Shown here: positions 39,847 through 48,901 of the stretch, in pieces
How positions within the stretch are numbered: the first letter of the stretch is position 1
How the letters are laid out: every line of letters begins with the position of its first letter
NCBI RefSeq assembly: GCF_036173125.1
Contig: NZ_CP108054.1
Span: 9,679,501-9,743,500, forward strand
Origin: Streptomyces sp. NBC_00286
GTDB taxonomy: Bacteria > Actinomycetota > Actinomycetes > Streptomycetales > Streptomycetaceae
Length of the DNA: 64,000 nt
Direction of reading: 5' to 3'
Notes under the pieces: model-generated
What the model was told of the DNA's origin: nothing
Databases searched by the model: none
Seen by the model: only the letters and a program-made list of their open reading frames with translations
Position numbers and translations under genes: made by a program

Positions 39847-40144
39847 GTGCTGTTCACGGTACGGATGGACGTCGAGATTCCGCACGGCCTCGACCCCGGG
39901 GTGCGCGCCGACCTGGTTGGCGCGGGAGAAGGCCTACTGCCAGGAACTGCAGAAGTCGGGGGAGTGGGTGCACATCTGGCGGTGTGTCGGGCACTACGCG
40001 AACATCAGCGTCTTCGACGTCACCGACAACGAGGCGCTGCACCGCGTCCTGTGGAACCTCCCCCTCTTCCCTTACATGAAGGTCGACGTGACACCGCTGG
40101 CTCAGCACCCGTCCGACCTTGCCGCCGGTGAGGCCGGGGCGTGA
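39847..40144 (+). pseudogene. catC: muconolactone delta-isomerase, frameshifted
   Basis: The frame from GTG 39847 reads LFTVRMDVEIPHGLDPGVRA, then a one-base insertion at the TT of 39917-39918 moves the rest into another frame (AREKAYCQELQKSGEWVHIW, later [20 protein letters not shown]). Removing one T restores a 98-residue CatC, the normal length, ending at 40144. Either a true mutation or a sequencing error; the decayed surroundings favour a true mutation. It is 6 bp after catA. Confidence 0.88.
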
Positions 40145-40268
40145 TGATGGCCACCTCATCGGCCCCGACGTCACCGAACTTCTCCCCGAGCTGACCCTGG
40201 ACCAGCAGTGGGACCTCACCGTCCACGAGGTCGCCCGTAACATCCACGCCAACCCGATTCTGGGCACG
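40143..40268 (+). pseudogene. C-terminal fragment of dihydrolipoyl dehydrogenase
   Basis: About 42 codons ([19 protein letters not shown], then [20 protein letters not shown]) match the C-terminal dimer domain of E3 dihydrolipoyl dehydrogenases, including the region of the catalytic His-Pro (here HANP in place of HAHP). There is no N-terminal part and the fragment degenerates after position 40268. It is a gene relic between catC and the tnpB remnant. Confidence 0.6.
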
Positions 40269-40388
40269 CCGCGACGTCGCCCTGCTCAACGACGCGGCGG
40301 CTCTACGGCTGACGTCGCTGCGAAGTGTGCAGTGTGCGTTGCGGACGTCAGTCCGCTGTGCCGCTCAGCAGGGCTTCGAGCTCGGTAG

Positions 40389-40645
40389 CGGCGTTGGCGC
40401 AGGTTCTTCCCCTCCTCCAAGCTGTGCTCCGCCTGCGGCACCTTGCAGGACAAGATGCCGTTGGGCGTCCGCACCTGGACGTGCGACAGCTGTGGTACGG
40501 CCCATGACCGGGATGTGAACGCAGCAACAACCTTCTGGCCGCCGGGCTGGCGGCGACAGTCTGTGGAGCTGGTGTAAGACCTCAACGGAGAACTCCGGGC
40601 GGGCAGTCGGCGGTGAAGCAGAAAACCCCACGGCGCGAGCCGTAG
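40389..40645 (+). mobile_element. 3' end of an IS200/IS605-family tnpB
   Basis: The zinc-finger end of a TnpB nuclease is readable: RRFFPSSKLCSACG, then VRTWTCDSCGTAHDRDVNAA (four Cys), after which a frameshift near 40520 moves to LLAAGLAATVCGAGVRPQRR and a stop at 40643-40645. Only about the last 85 codons remain; the RuvC catalytic part and any tnpA are gone. A small hairpin-like sequence (CCCTCGTTCACGAGG) at about 40652-40666 and the following 30 bp may be the right end and omega-RNA tail of the old element. Confidence 0.8.
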
Positions 40646-40720
40646 GACTCCCCCTCGTTCACGAGGAGAAGGAAGTCAACCGGTGGATCCCGGCCTCCGT
40701 CCGTCAGCGCCCCGACGGAC

Positions 40721-40855
40721 TTAACTCGTCACCCGCCTTTCCTGTTCGGTGCGCAGGGCGTGCTCGCGGATGAGGGGCCGTAACGCCCGTACGCGTTCCA
40801 CGAGTTCGGCATCGCTGCGAGGTGCGGTGGGACGAGGTGCGGACGACACAGCCAT
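40721..40855 (-). pseudogene. N-terminal stub of an acyl-CoA-dehydrogenase/HsaA-like gene
   Basis: An ATG at 40855 with GGGAGG 8 nt upstream begins a 44-codon ORF (MAVSSAPRPTAPRSDAELVE, then RVRALRPLIREHALRTEQER) that looks like the first helix of acyl-CoA-dehydrogenase-fold monooxygenases such as HsaA. It ends abruptly in TAA at 40721-40723. The intact ribosome site but missing 90 percent of the gene points to a deletion whose edge lies at the old insertion element. Confidence 0.6.
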
Positions 40856-40955
40856 GGACGACGACCTCCCGGCACGACGAATCATCACCGTGACCCGGAT
40901 CGCCGGACACTGTCAACGCCCCTTTACGCCACGGGTGTTGAAGCCAGGCGAACCG

Positions 40956-43034
40956 TTACGTCTGCTCCTGGGCGCGGGCGATGAGCAGGGCCACGTCGTC
41001 GTGGTTGTCGGGGTGGTGCAGGGTGCTCAGGAGGAGGTCGCAGACGTCTTCCAGGGGGCGGGCGGGGTCGTCGAGGAGATTGAGGAGCGTGTCGAGGCGT
41101 TCGTCGAGGCTGTGCTGGCGGGTCTCGACGAGACCGTCCGTGTAGAACACCAGCTGGTCGCCGGGCTCGAGGTCGACGGTGGTCGTCGAGAAGGGCACAC
41201 CGCCCACGCCCAGCGGTGCCCCGGTGGGCAGTTCCAGCAGCTTCGGGTCGTGGCCGGCCCGGACCAGCGCGGGCGGCAGGTGCCCGGCGTTGGCGAAACT
41301 GCACTGCCCCTTATGGGGATCGTGCACGGCGTACACACAGGTCGCGATGTAGTGGTCCAGGCCCTCGGTGATCTTGTCGAGGTGCTCGAGGAGCCGGGCC
41401 GGATCCAGATCGAGCCCGGCCAGGGTGCTCGTCGCGGTCCGCAGCCGGCCCATCGTCGCGGCGGCGTTGATGCCGCTGCCCATCACGTCACCCACGACCA
41501 GCGCGGTCTTTCCGCCGTCCAGGGGGAGCACGTCGAACCAGTCGCCGCCGACCTCACCGACCGCACCCGCGGGCTGGTAGCGGGAGGCGACCTCGAGCCC
41601 GGTCGTCTCGGGCGGATGGCTGGGCAGCAGGCTGCGCTGCAGGGTGACGGCGGTGTTGCGGGCGTTCTGGTACCAGCGGGCGTTGTCGATCTGCACCGCC
41701 GCACGCGCGGCCAGCTCCCGCGCGAGCAGCAGGTCGTCCTCGCTGAACGGTCGCGGGTTACGGGTCCGTTTGAGCTCCAGGGCCCCGAGCACTTCGCCGC
41801 GCGCGATCAGCGGCACCGCCAGATACGAATGGACGCCAGCCCGCGCCTGAAGCGCCGCCGACTCCGGATCGCGGGCTATGCGGACCAGGTCTTTGTCCTC
41901 CACCCGCGCCACCAGGACCGGCACACCCGTCCGTACGCACTGAGTGACGAGCCGGTCCGGCTCATAGCGGGCGACCTGCCCGGCGGGGTCGGCCGCCCCG
42001 AGCGCTTCGCTGACATGGTCCGCCTGGACGGCCAGCGCGCGGATCACCGCCGGCTGAGCGGGCCGGAGAACGCTGGGGCGGCCCTCCATCACCGCTTCGA
42101 GCAGATCCACGGCCGCGACGTCGGCGAGTTCCGGCACGGCGACATCGGCCAACTCATGGGCGGTACGGTCCAGTTCGAGTGTGGTGCCGATACGGGTCGT
42201 GGCGTCGGCGATGACGGCCAGGCGCCGTCGCGCGGCCTCGGCCTCGATGTTCGCCCGGTGCCGCTCGGTGACGTCCACGACGGACGTGGCCACTCCCAGC
42301 ACCGTGCCGAGGGCGTCCTCCAGCCGGTAGAACGAGATCGACCAGGCGTGGTCCTCGTCCGGATCGGCCGGGGTACGGCCGACGGTGTGCTGCTCGACGA
42401 GCGGGACGCCGGTGGCCAGCACCTGGCGCGCCGCGGCCTCCAGGGCGCCGGCGTCGACGGACGGCAGGACCTCGGGGACCGTCCGGCCGATGTGCTCCTT
42501 GGCGGGGACGCCGTTGATGCGCTCCAGCGCCGGGTTGACCGACACGTACCGCAGATCGGTGTCCAGGACGGCCAGGCCGATCGGCGACTGCGAGACGATC
42601 CGCGCGGACAGCGCCACGTCCCGCTCAAGCCGGCGCACGGTCTCCTGATCGGCGGCGAGACCGAGGGCGTACACGGCACCGCGGTCGTCCAGGAGCCGCA
42701 TATTGCGGAACTCGACCAGCCGCGTGGTGCCGTCCTTGCGGCGTACGGGGAAGGCGCCGGCCCAGCCCTCACCGGTGAGCATCACGTCGGCGAAGAGTTT
42801 GACGACCAGATCGGCGTGCTGCTCGTGGACCATCAGCCTGGCCGCGTATTCGCCGAGCGCCTCCTGCGCCGTGTAGCCGAACAGCTCCTCGGCCTGCGGG
42901 CTCCACAGCACGACGCGCCCCTTGGTGTCCAGCACCACCGAGGCCACGCCCAGCACATCGAGCAGCCCGCTCGGCTGCACCGGTCCGCGAACGGGCTCCT
43001 CACCCTCGGTCACGGGAGATCCGGCTGCGCTCAT
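40956..43034 (-). CDS. SpoIIE-type PP2C phosphatase with PAS and GAF domains
   Basis: A 692-residue signalling protein, paralogous to the gene at 36048-38516: two PAS domains (about 25-140 and 150-275), GAF (about 285-445) and PP2C/SpoIIE (about 470-690: GGDWFDVLPLDGGKTALVVG, MGSGINAAATMGR, QLVFYTDGLVETR). It lacks the C-terminal HATPase of its paralogue. It would dephosphorylate an anti-anti-sigma factor; the partner is not in the window. The ATG at 43034 is chosen because the PAS domain begins soon after; the frame stays open to another ATG at 43142. Confidence 0.9.
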   Translation of the reverse strand: MSAAGSPVTEGEEPVRGPVQPSGLLDVLGVASVVLDTKGRVVLWSPQAEELFGYTAQEALGEYAARLMVHEQHADLVVKLFADVMLTGEGWAGAFPVRRKDGTTRLVEFRNMRLLDDRGAVYALGLAADQETVRRLERDVALSARIVSQSPIGLAVLDTDLRYVSVNPALERINGVPAKEHIGRTVPEVLPSVDAGALEAAARQVLATGVPLVEQHTVGRTPADPDEDHAWSISFYRLEDALGTVLGVATSVVDVTERHRANIEAEAARRRLAVIADATTRIGTTLELDRTAHELADVAVPELADVAAVDLLEAVMEGRPSVLRPAQPAVIRALAVQADHVSEALGAADPAGQVARYEPDRLVTQCVRTGVPVLVARVEDKDLVRIARDPESAALQARAGVHSYLAVPLIARGEVLGALELKRTRNPRPFSEDDLLLARELAARAAVQIDNARWYQNARNTAVTLQRSLLPSHPPETTGLEVASRYQPAGAVGEVGGDWFDVLPLDGGKTALVVGDVMGSGINAAATMGRLRTATSTLAGLDLDPARLLEHLDKITEGLDHYIATCVYAVHDPHKGQCSFANAGHLPPALVRAGHDPKLLELPTGAPLGVGGVPFSTTTVDLEPGDQLVFYTDGLVETRQHSLDERLDTLLNLLDDPARPLEDVCDLLLSTLHHPDNHDDVALLIARAQEQT

Positions 43035-43381
43035 CCCTCGCACCGCCTCAGGTCCTCGCGGCACACCGTTCCACGCGCCGACTGTCCCACTCTTATCGCG
43101 GCCACGCTGTCCTCCGGCATCACCTTCGTCTTTCTCCACCATCCCTCAACACAGCACCGGCTGTCCGGCGAAGACGCCGGGAGAGCAAGGGAGATCACGG
43201 CCGGACCGGCGACGCCTCGTAGCAGATCACCGCATACGCCACGATCCGCCGCCCCGGCGTGATGACGCTTCGGGCCCGCGATGTGGGGGAGCCGACGTGA
43301 CTTTCGTGACCTGGGCCATTTCTCCCCGGCGAGCGGCGGGCTACCGTTCTGCTCCCCACCCCCGGTGATTGCGGACGGCCC
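43035..43381. other. divergent intergenic region
   Basis: A spacer of 347 bp between the phosphatase and a hypothetical gene. It may include up to 36 extra N-terminal codons of the phosphatase (start at 43142). A small hairpin CCGGCG-AAGA-CGCCGG lies at 43165-43180. No further gene or clear operator was seen. Confidence 0.4.
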
Positions 43382-43909
43382 GTGCACGCAGAACTCTCCC
43401 CGGTCATAGCGGCGACCGCTCAGTGGCTGACGTGTGCGTATCCGCCGGGCGGCGGTGCGCTGGACGCCGCGCTCTGCGAGGCGCAAGCCCGGCAGGCCGT
43501 GACCGTCGCGGCGTGGCTGCGCTATCCGACACCGATGGACGCCGCGCTCGTCGGCGTCGCGGGACCCGGAGGCTCCGGCCGGCTCGACTGGATCACGGGA
43601 GCGGAGGGGGCCGCGGCCGACGACGCGGACGGGTACGCGTGGCGGACCTGGGTGGACGAGGTCGTGGCCAGCTGGGCGGCCTGCCTGCTCACCGACCCGC
43701 AGCTGGCCGGGCAGGCGGTGACCGCGCTCGCCGACTCCAGCCACACGGCCTCGGCTCCGGCCGAGTTCCGCCGCCTGACCGCACCCGACGACCGCGACCG
43801 GCGCGCGGCAGCGCTGCTGCGCCACCCCGACCTCCTCGCGCCGATAGCCGAGCTGCACCACGCGGACCTCCTCGACCGACTGCGGCCCGGGCAAGCGCTG
43901 AGCGCCTGA
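43382..43909 (+). CDS. hypothetical protein, Streptomyces type
   Basis: A 175-residue acidic, Ala-rich, mostly helical protein with no motif I recognise (MHAELSPVIAATAQWLTCAY, later DDADGYAWRTWVDEVVASWA). There is no signal peptide or membrane segment. The GTG start at 43382 is supported only by coding bias and the frame start. It stands alone between the phosphatase (divergent) and the heptose cluster, with a weak hairpin (CTGCCC-GA-GGGCAG) 30 bp after the stop. Function unknown. Confidence 0.65.
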   Translation: MHAELSPVIAATAQWLTCAYPPGGGALDAALCEAQARQAVTVAAWLRYPTPMDAALVGVAGPGGSGRLDWITGAEGAAADDADGYAWRTWVDEVVASWAACLLTDPQLAGQAVTALADSSHTASAPAEFRRLTAPDDRDRRAAALLRHPDLLAPIAELHHADLLDRLRPGQALSA

Positions 43910-44400
43910 AACAGTCGTAGATGCACCGACTGCCCGAGGGCAGGCATGCTCCTGGGGCAGTTGGGGACTCGGTGTGGCATGTCGAGCACCAAGCGAATCG
44001 ATGCCGCGAGCCGCAGGCCGTGCGCGAAGACGGCGAACGGTCCTCCGGCTGACGGGAGGCGCAGAGGACCGCGCTCAGGGCCCCTGCCCACGCCGCTTGC
44101 CCTTCGCTCGACCCCGAGTCGGTGACGCGCGGCCCGGCAGCCAATGCGTCCGTCTCCGGCTCCGACGACGGCAGCCCACAGTCCATCGACCTCGCTGTGA
44201 CAGCGCGGGGGGTGGACCGTCCGACCGGCGCCGGGACTCGGCCGTCGCTCTCCGTGCGTCACCCGAATGCAGTACACCACCGAGCCCGTGACGCCCCCGC
44301 GGCGGACGCTGATCGAGAGCTCGACGGCCTTCGGCCACGTCAGGAGCCCGGAGGCGAAGGACCGGGGGGCGATACGCCGTCGCCTACAGAGGAGATCTAC
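43910..44400. other. leader region of the heptose-glycan cluster
   Basis: A spacer of 490 bp without a convincing gene. It begins with a weak hairpin and ends with the AGGAG ribosome site of the UXS-like gene. An in-frame extension of that gene to 44122 lacks codon character and a ribosome site. The promoter of the cluster should be here; no consensus was assigned. Confidence 0.5.
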
Positions 44401-45375
44401 ATGAGCACCGATCTCGCCCGGAACTGGGACCATGCCGTCGTCACCGGCGGCGCGGGCTTCGTCGGTTCGCACCTGTGCAGCGCTCTGCTGGACTCCGGCA
44501 CGGCGGTGACCTGCGTGGACGACTTCAGCACCGGCCGGCCCGAGAACGTGGCCGCGCTGCTCGACCGTCCCGGTTTCACCCTCGTGCGAGCCAACGTCTC
44601 CGAGGGACTCACCGTCGAGCGGCCCCCCGATCTCGTACTGCACTTCGCCTCCCCGGCGTCCCCCGCCGACTACCTCCGGCTGCCCCTGCACACCATGGAG
44701 ACCGGCAGCCTCGGCACCCGCAACGCCCTGGAGCTCGCCCACGCCAGCGGAGCCCGCTTCCTCCTCGCGTCCACCTCCGAGATCTACGGCGACCCGCAGC
44801 AGCACCCCCAGGACGAGCGGTACTGGGGCAACGTGAACCCGGTCGGACCGCGCAGCGTGTACGACGAGGCCAAACGGTTCGGTGAGGCGCTGACCACCGC
44901 GCACGCCGAGACGCACGGCACCGACACCGGCATCGTGCGGCTGTTCAACACGTACGGCCCGAGGATGCGCGGTCACGACGGCCGCGCGGTTCCCACCTTC
45001 GTACGGCAGGCGCTGGACGGCGTACCCCTCACCGTCACCGGAGACGGACGCCAGACCCGCTCGCTGTGCTACGTCGACGACACCGTGCGCGGCATCCTCG
45101 CCGCGGCGGCACACGGTATGCGCGGCCCGGTCAACCTCGGCAACCCCACCGAGATCACCATGCTCGAGCTGGCCCGGCTCATCATCGAACTCACCGGATC
45201 CCGCTCCCAGATCAGCTTCATCGGACGCCCCACCGACGACCCCGCCGTGCGCTGCCCGGACATCACACTGGCCCGCGACAAGCTCGCCTGGGAACCGAGG
45301 GTGAGCGCCGAAGAAGGCCTGCGCCGCACCATCGCCTGGTTCCGCGAACGGGCGACCGCGACCTCCGGCCACTGA
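44401..45375 (+). CDS. NAD-dependent sugar-nucleotide decarboxylase/dehydratase (UXS-like SDR)
   Basis: A 324-residue extended SDR. It shows the NAD motif VVTGGAGFVGSHL, the HFASPASPADY loop, the catalytic pair LLASTSEIYGDP and YDEAKRFGEAL (YxxxK), and FNTYGPRMRGHDGRAVPTF plus RSLCYVDD. These blocks resemble UDP-glucuronate decarboxylase (UDP-xylose synthase). The ATG has AGGAG at 6 nt. As first gene of the cluster it probably supplies a second nucleotide sugar. It is not an HldD-type heptose epimerase by motif, though that was considered. Confidence 0.85.
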   Translation: MSTDLARNWDHAVVTGGAGFVGSHLCSALLDSGTAVTCVDDFSTGRPENVAALLDRPGFTLVRANVSEGLTVERPPDLVLHFASPASPADYLRLPLHTMETGSLGTRNALELAHASGARFLLASTSEIYGDPQQHPQDERYWGNVNPVGPRSVYDEAKRFGEALTTAHAETHGTDTGIVRLFNTYGPRMRGHDGRAVPTFVRQALDGVPLTVTGDGRQTRSLCYVDDTVRGILAAAAHGMRGPVNLGNPTEITMLELARLIIELTGSRSQISFIGRPTDDPAVRCPDITLARDKLAWEPRVSAEEGLRRTIAWFRERATATSGH

Positions 45376-45465
45376 ACCGGCGCACAGCGAACGCCCTCCC
45401 ACCGCCCCCCGTAAAACGCGGCGCCGCCTTCGCCCCGACCCGCCGAACGACCCGGGACTCGACCC

Positions 45466-47133
45466 ATGCGCATCCTCGGAATCAACGCACTCCTCCACGA
45501 CCCCGCCGCCGCCCTCGTGATCGACGGCAGGACCGTCGCCGCCGCGGAGGAGGAGCGGTTCTCCCGGCGCAAACACGGGAAGCGGCCGGTGCCGTTCTCC
45601 GCCTGGGAACTGCCGGAGAAGGCTGCCGCCTGGTGCCTGAAACGGGCCGGGCTGCGCCCGCAGGACCTCGACGCCGTCGCCTACTCCTTCGACCCGGAAC
45701 TCGCCCGGCCCGCTGAATCCATGGGCCTCGACGACCCCTGGGACCATCTGCGGCTGACGTACGCACGCGAGGCCCCCGGCTTCCTCAAGACCGCGCTGCC
45801 CGGACTCGACCCGGCCATCGTCCGCTTCGTACCGCACCACATGGCCCATGCCGCGTCGAGCGCCTTCGCCGCGCCCGACGCCGAGCCGTCCTCGGTACTC
45901 GTCCTGGACGGCCGCGGGGAACGGGCTTCGCACCTGGCCGCGTACCGGATACGGGACCGGCTGGCAGCCCTGCACGCCCAGGAACTCCCGCACTCCCTCG
46001 GACTCGTCTACGAGGAACTCACCGAACACCTCGGATTCCTGCGCTCCTCCGACGAGTTCAAGGTGATGGCCCTCGCCTCACACGGCACCCCGCGCATGCT
46101 GCCCGAGCTGCGGCGCCATGTGTATCCCACGGGCGACGGCGGATTCCACGCCACCGCCGTGCCCTGGCACGAACTGTGCGCACCCCGCGCCCCCGACGAG
46201 CCCTGGACACAGGACCACGCCGATACGGCCGCCAGTGCCCAGGCCGTACTGGAGGAGACCCTGCTCGACCTCGTCCGCTGGCTGCACGGCAAGACGCACC
46301 ACAGCACACTCACCCTCGCCGGAGGCGTCGCCCTCAACTGCGTCGCCAACACGCGGATCGCCCGCGAGGGCCCGTTCTCCCGGGTGTGGGTGCAGCCCGC
46401 GGCCGGTGACGCCGGTACGGCGCTGGGCGGCGCGCTGCTGCTCGCCGCGGACGGCGGGGACGAGCCGGACCCCATGTTCGGGGCCGACCTGGGACGGGAC
46501 TGGACGGACGCGGAACTCGGCGCCTGGCTGAAGACGGCCGCCGTGCCGTTCGACCGGCCGCCCGACATCGCGGCGACCGTGGCCCGCGCCGTGGCCGACA
46601 ACCAGATCGTCGCCTGGTTCCAGGGGCGCTCCGAGTACGGCCCCAGGGCGCTCGGACACCGCTCGCTGCTCGCCCACCCCGGCCATGCGGGCAATCTGGA
46701 GCGGCTCAACGACGTCAAGGGACGCGAGCAGTTCCGGCCGGTCGCGCCGATGGTGCTCGCCGACCGGGCCGCCGAGATCTTCGACGGGCCGCTGCCGAGC
46801 CCGTACATGCTCTTCGTCCACGATGTGGCCGAGCCTTGGCGCGAGCGCATCCCGGCCGTCGTGCACGTCGACGGAACCGCCCGCATCCAGACCGTAGATC
46901 CCGCCCGGGAGCCGCTGGTGGCCCGCATGCTCGGCGAGTTCGAGCGGCTCACCGGTCTGCCCGTGCTGGTCAACACCAGCCTCAACACGGCGGGCCGGCC
47001 GATGGTCGACGACCCGCGCGACGCACTGGAGTGCTTCGGCTCCTCGCCCGTCGACCTCCTGGCCATCGGGCCGTACGCGATCCGGCGCGAGGCCTTCTTC
47101 CGCTCCGGCCCGGCTGAAGGGGGCGAGCGATGA
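45466..47133 (+). CDS. NodU/CmcH-family O-carbamoyltransferase
   Basis: A 555-residue enzyme that moves a carbamoyl group from carbamoyl phosphate to a sugar hydroxyl via carbamoyl-adenylate. Both domains are intact: the N-terminal Kae1-like part (ILGINALLHDPAAALVIDG, VAAAEEERFSRRKHGKRPV, VPHHMAHAASSAFAAP) and the YrdC-like C-terminal part (FQGRSEYGPRALGHRSLLAH, later LVNTSLNTAGRPMV). Its stop overlaps the next start (ATGA at 47130). Its place with heptose genes suggests a carbamoylated heptose or xylose in the final glycan. Confidence 0.92.
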   Translation: MRILGINALLHDPAAALVIDGRTVAAAEEERFSRRKHGKRPVPFSAWELPEKAAAWCLKRAGLRPQDLDAVAYSFDPELARPAESMGLDDPWDHLRLTYAREAPGFLKTALPGLDPAIVRFVPHHMAHAASSAFAAPDAEPSSVLVLDGRGERASHLAAYRIRDRLAALHAQELPHSLGLVYEELTEHLGFLRSSDEFKVMALASHGTPRMLPELRRHVYPTGDGGFHATAVPWHELCAPRAPDEPWTQDHADTAASAQAVLEETLLDLVRWLHGKTHHSTLTLAGGVALNCVANTRIAREGPFSRVWVQPAAGDAGTALGGALLLAADGGDEPDPMFGADLGRDWTDAELGAWLKTAAVPFDRPPDIAATVARAVADNQIVAWFQGRSEYGPRALGHRSLLAHPGHAGNLERLNDVKGREQFRPVAPMVLADRAAEIFDGPLPSPYMLFVHDVAEPWRERIPAVVHVDGTARIQTVDPAREPLVARMLGEFERLTGLPVLVNTSLNTAGRPMVDDPRDALECFGSSPVDLLAIGPYAIRREAFFRSGPAEGGER

Positions 47134-48215
47134 CGGCGTACGGAGACGGAGAGGGGGCGGTGGCGGACGACGCCTCGTACGCCGTCGTGATCCCCACCCT
47201 GGGGCGGCCCAGTCTGTCCGCGTGTCTGCGCGCGCTCGCCGAAGCGGGTGGCCCGCGGCCGGTGCGCGTGGTTCTCGTCGACGACCGCCCGCGGACCGGC
47301 GGCGCACCCCTCTCGGCCGACGTCCCGGTGTCGCTGCGTTCGGTCACCACCGTCGTACGGGGCCGCGCCCGCGGACCGGCCGCCGCCCGCAACACGGGGT
47401 GGCGGGCGGCGGGCCGCGGGCCCTGGATCGTCTTCCTCGACGACGACGTGGTGCCCGGCCCCACCTGGGGTGACGACCTGGCCCTCGACCTCGCCGGAGC
47501 GACCTACCGGACCGCCGGGATCACCGCCCGCATCCGCGTCCCGCTGCCGACCGACCGCAGGCCCACGGACTGGGAACGCAACACCGCCGGGCTCGCCACC
47601 GCGCGCTGGATCACCGCCGACATGGCGTACCGGCGCGAAGCGCTGGAGGCCGTCGGCGGATTCGACGAACGGTTCCGGCGCGCCTTCAGGGAGGACGCGG
47701 ACCTGGCCCTGCGGGTACTCGCGGCGGGCTGGACGCTGACCGCCGGGGCCCGCACCACGACCCACCCGGTACGTCCGGCCGACCGCTGGATCTCCGTACG
47801 GCACCAGGCGGGCAACGCCGACGACGTACTGATGACCCGGCGGCACGGCCGCGACTGGTGGAGCCGCGCGGATGCCCCACGGGGCCGACGGCCACGGCAC
47901 CTGGCGGTGACGGGAGCGGCCGTCGCGGCCGTCTCCTGCGCCCTCGCCGGCAGGCACCGCGCCGCTCTAGCCAGCGGCGCCGCCTGGCTGGCCGGGACCG
48001 CCGAGTTCGCCCTGGCCCGGATCGGCCCGGGCCCGCGGACCCGCGACGAGCTCGTCACCATGACCCTGACCAGCGTGCTCATACCGCCAGCCGCCACCTG
48101 GCACTGGCTGCGCGGGCAGGTGCGGCACCGCGCGACGCCACCGCTGCGCCCGTACGAGTCCGCCGAACCGCCGCGCACACCGCGGGAGCCGGCCCAGGAA
48201 CGGGTGCGCCCATGA
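47130..48215 (+). CDS. glycosyltransferase family 2
   Basis: A 361-residue GT-A glycosyltransferase. The UDP-sugar fold is seen in YAVVIPTLGRPSLSACLRAL, AARNTGWRAAGRGPWIVFLD followed by DDD (metal-binding DxD), and GGFDERFRRAFREDADLALR (acceptor/base region). A C-terminal hydrophobic section (AVAAVSCALAGRHRAALASG and onward) may be a membrane helix pair. Start and stop overlap the neighbours by 4 nt (ATGA), so it is in the middle of one coupled operon. Acceptor unknown. Confidence 0.88.
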   Translation: MTAYGDGEGAVADDASYAVVIPTLGRPSLSACLRALAEAGGPRPVRVVLVDDRPRTGGAPLSADVPVSLRSVTTVVRGRARGPAAARNTGWRAAGRGPWIVFLDDDVVPGPTWGDDLALDLAGATYRTAGITARIRVPLPTDRRPTDWERNTAGLATARWITADMAYRREALEAVGGFDERFRRAFREDADLALRVLAAGWTLTAGARTTTHPVRPADRWISVRHQAGNADDVLMTRRHGRDWWSRADAPRGRRPRHLAVTGAAVAAVSCALAGRHRAALASGAAWLAGTAEFALARIGPGPRTRDELVTMTLTSVLIPPAATWHWLRGQVRHRATPPLRPYESAEPPRTPREPAQERVRP

Positions 48216-48901
48216 CCGGCCCGTGGCTCTTCGACGGACCGGCGGCCCCGCCGTCACGGGGGGAGGCCGACGGCGCCCTCCCAGCGGCGATCCTCTTCGA
48301 CCGGGACGGCACGCTGGTGGCAGACGTGCCTTACAACGGCGACCCTGCACGGGTCGAGCCGATGCCCACCGCGCGGGATGCGGTCGAGTCGGTACGCGCC
48401 CTGGGCATCCCGACCGGGGTCGTCAGCAACCAGTCGGGCGTGGCCCGCGACTTGCTGACGTACCGTCAAGTCGAGGCCGTACGCCACCGCGTGGACGACC
48501 TCCTAGGCCCATTCGCTGTCTGGGCAATCTGCCCACACGGCCCCGACGACGGCTGCGCCTGCCGCAAACCGGCACCGGGCCTGATCCTGGCCGCCTGCGA
48601 CCGCCTCGGCGTCCCCACCGAACACACCATCGTCATCGGCGACATCGGCGCTGACATGACCGCCGCCCACGCAGCGGGAGCCCACCGCGTACTGGTACCG
48701 ACGCCAGTGACCCGCCCCGAGGAGATCGAGGCCGCTGAGTCCACGGCTCCGGACCTGCTTGCGGCGGTGCGGCTGGTGTTGGGCCTGGGGCTCGACGGGA
48801 CGACGCCCGCGCACCCGGGTGACGGCACGTACGCAGCCTGCCCGGACCATGCACCGTCCGGCGCCCACCACGTCGGCCGTACCGCAGGGAAGGCGCAATG
48901 A
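48212..48901 (+). CDS. gmhB: D,D-heptose 1,7-bisphosphate phosphatase (GmhB-like HAD)
   Basis: A 229-residue HAD-IIIA phosphatase. It has the DxD motif AILFDRDGTLVADVPYNGDP, motif II GVVSNQSGVARDLLT, the zinc loop CPHGPDDGCACRKP that marks GmhB-type enzymes, and motif IV VIGDIGADMTAAHAAGA. It removes the 7-phosphate from heptose-1,7-bisphosphate between the two HldE reactions. The ATG at 48212 overlaps the GT2 stop (ATGA). The C-terminal 40 residues are not conserved. Confidence 0.88.
   Translation: MTGPWLFDGPAAPPSRGEADGALPAAILFDRDGTLVADVPYNGDPARVEPMPTARDAVESVRALGIPTGVVSNQSGVARDLLTYRQVEAVRHRVDDLLGPFAVWAICPHGPDDGCACRKPAPGLILAACDRLGVPTEHTIVIGDIGADMTAAHAAGAHRVLVPTPVTRPEEIEAAESTAPDLLAAVRLVLGLGLDGTTPAHPGDGTYAACPDHAPSGAHHVGRTAGKAQ

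Noticed and set aside
40749..43262. An 837-codon plus-strand frame
   Set aside because: It is the antisense shadow of the phosphatase gene at 40956-43034.
47858..48211. Upstream extension of the GmhB frame
   Set aside because: It overlaps the GT2 gene out of frame; the ATG at 48212 fits the operon overlap pattern.
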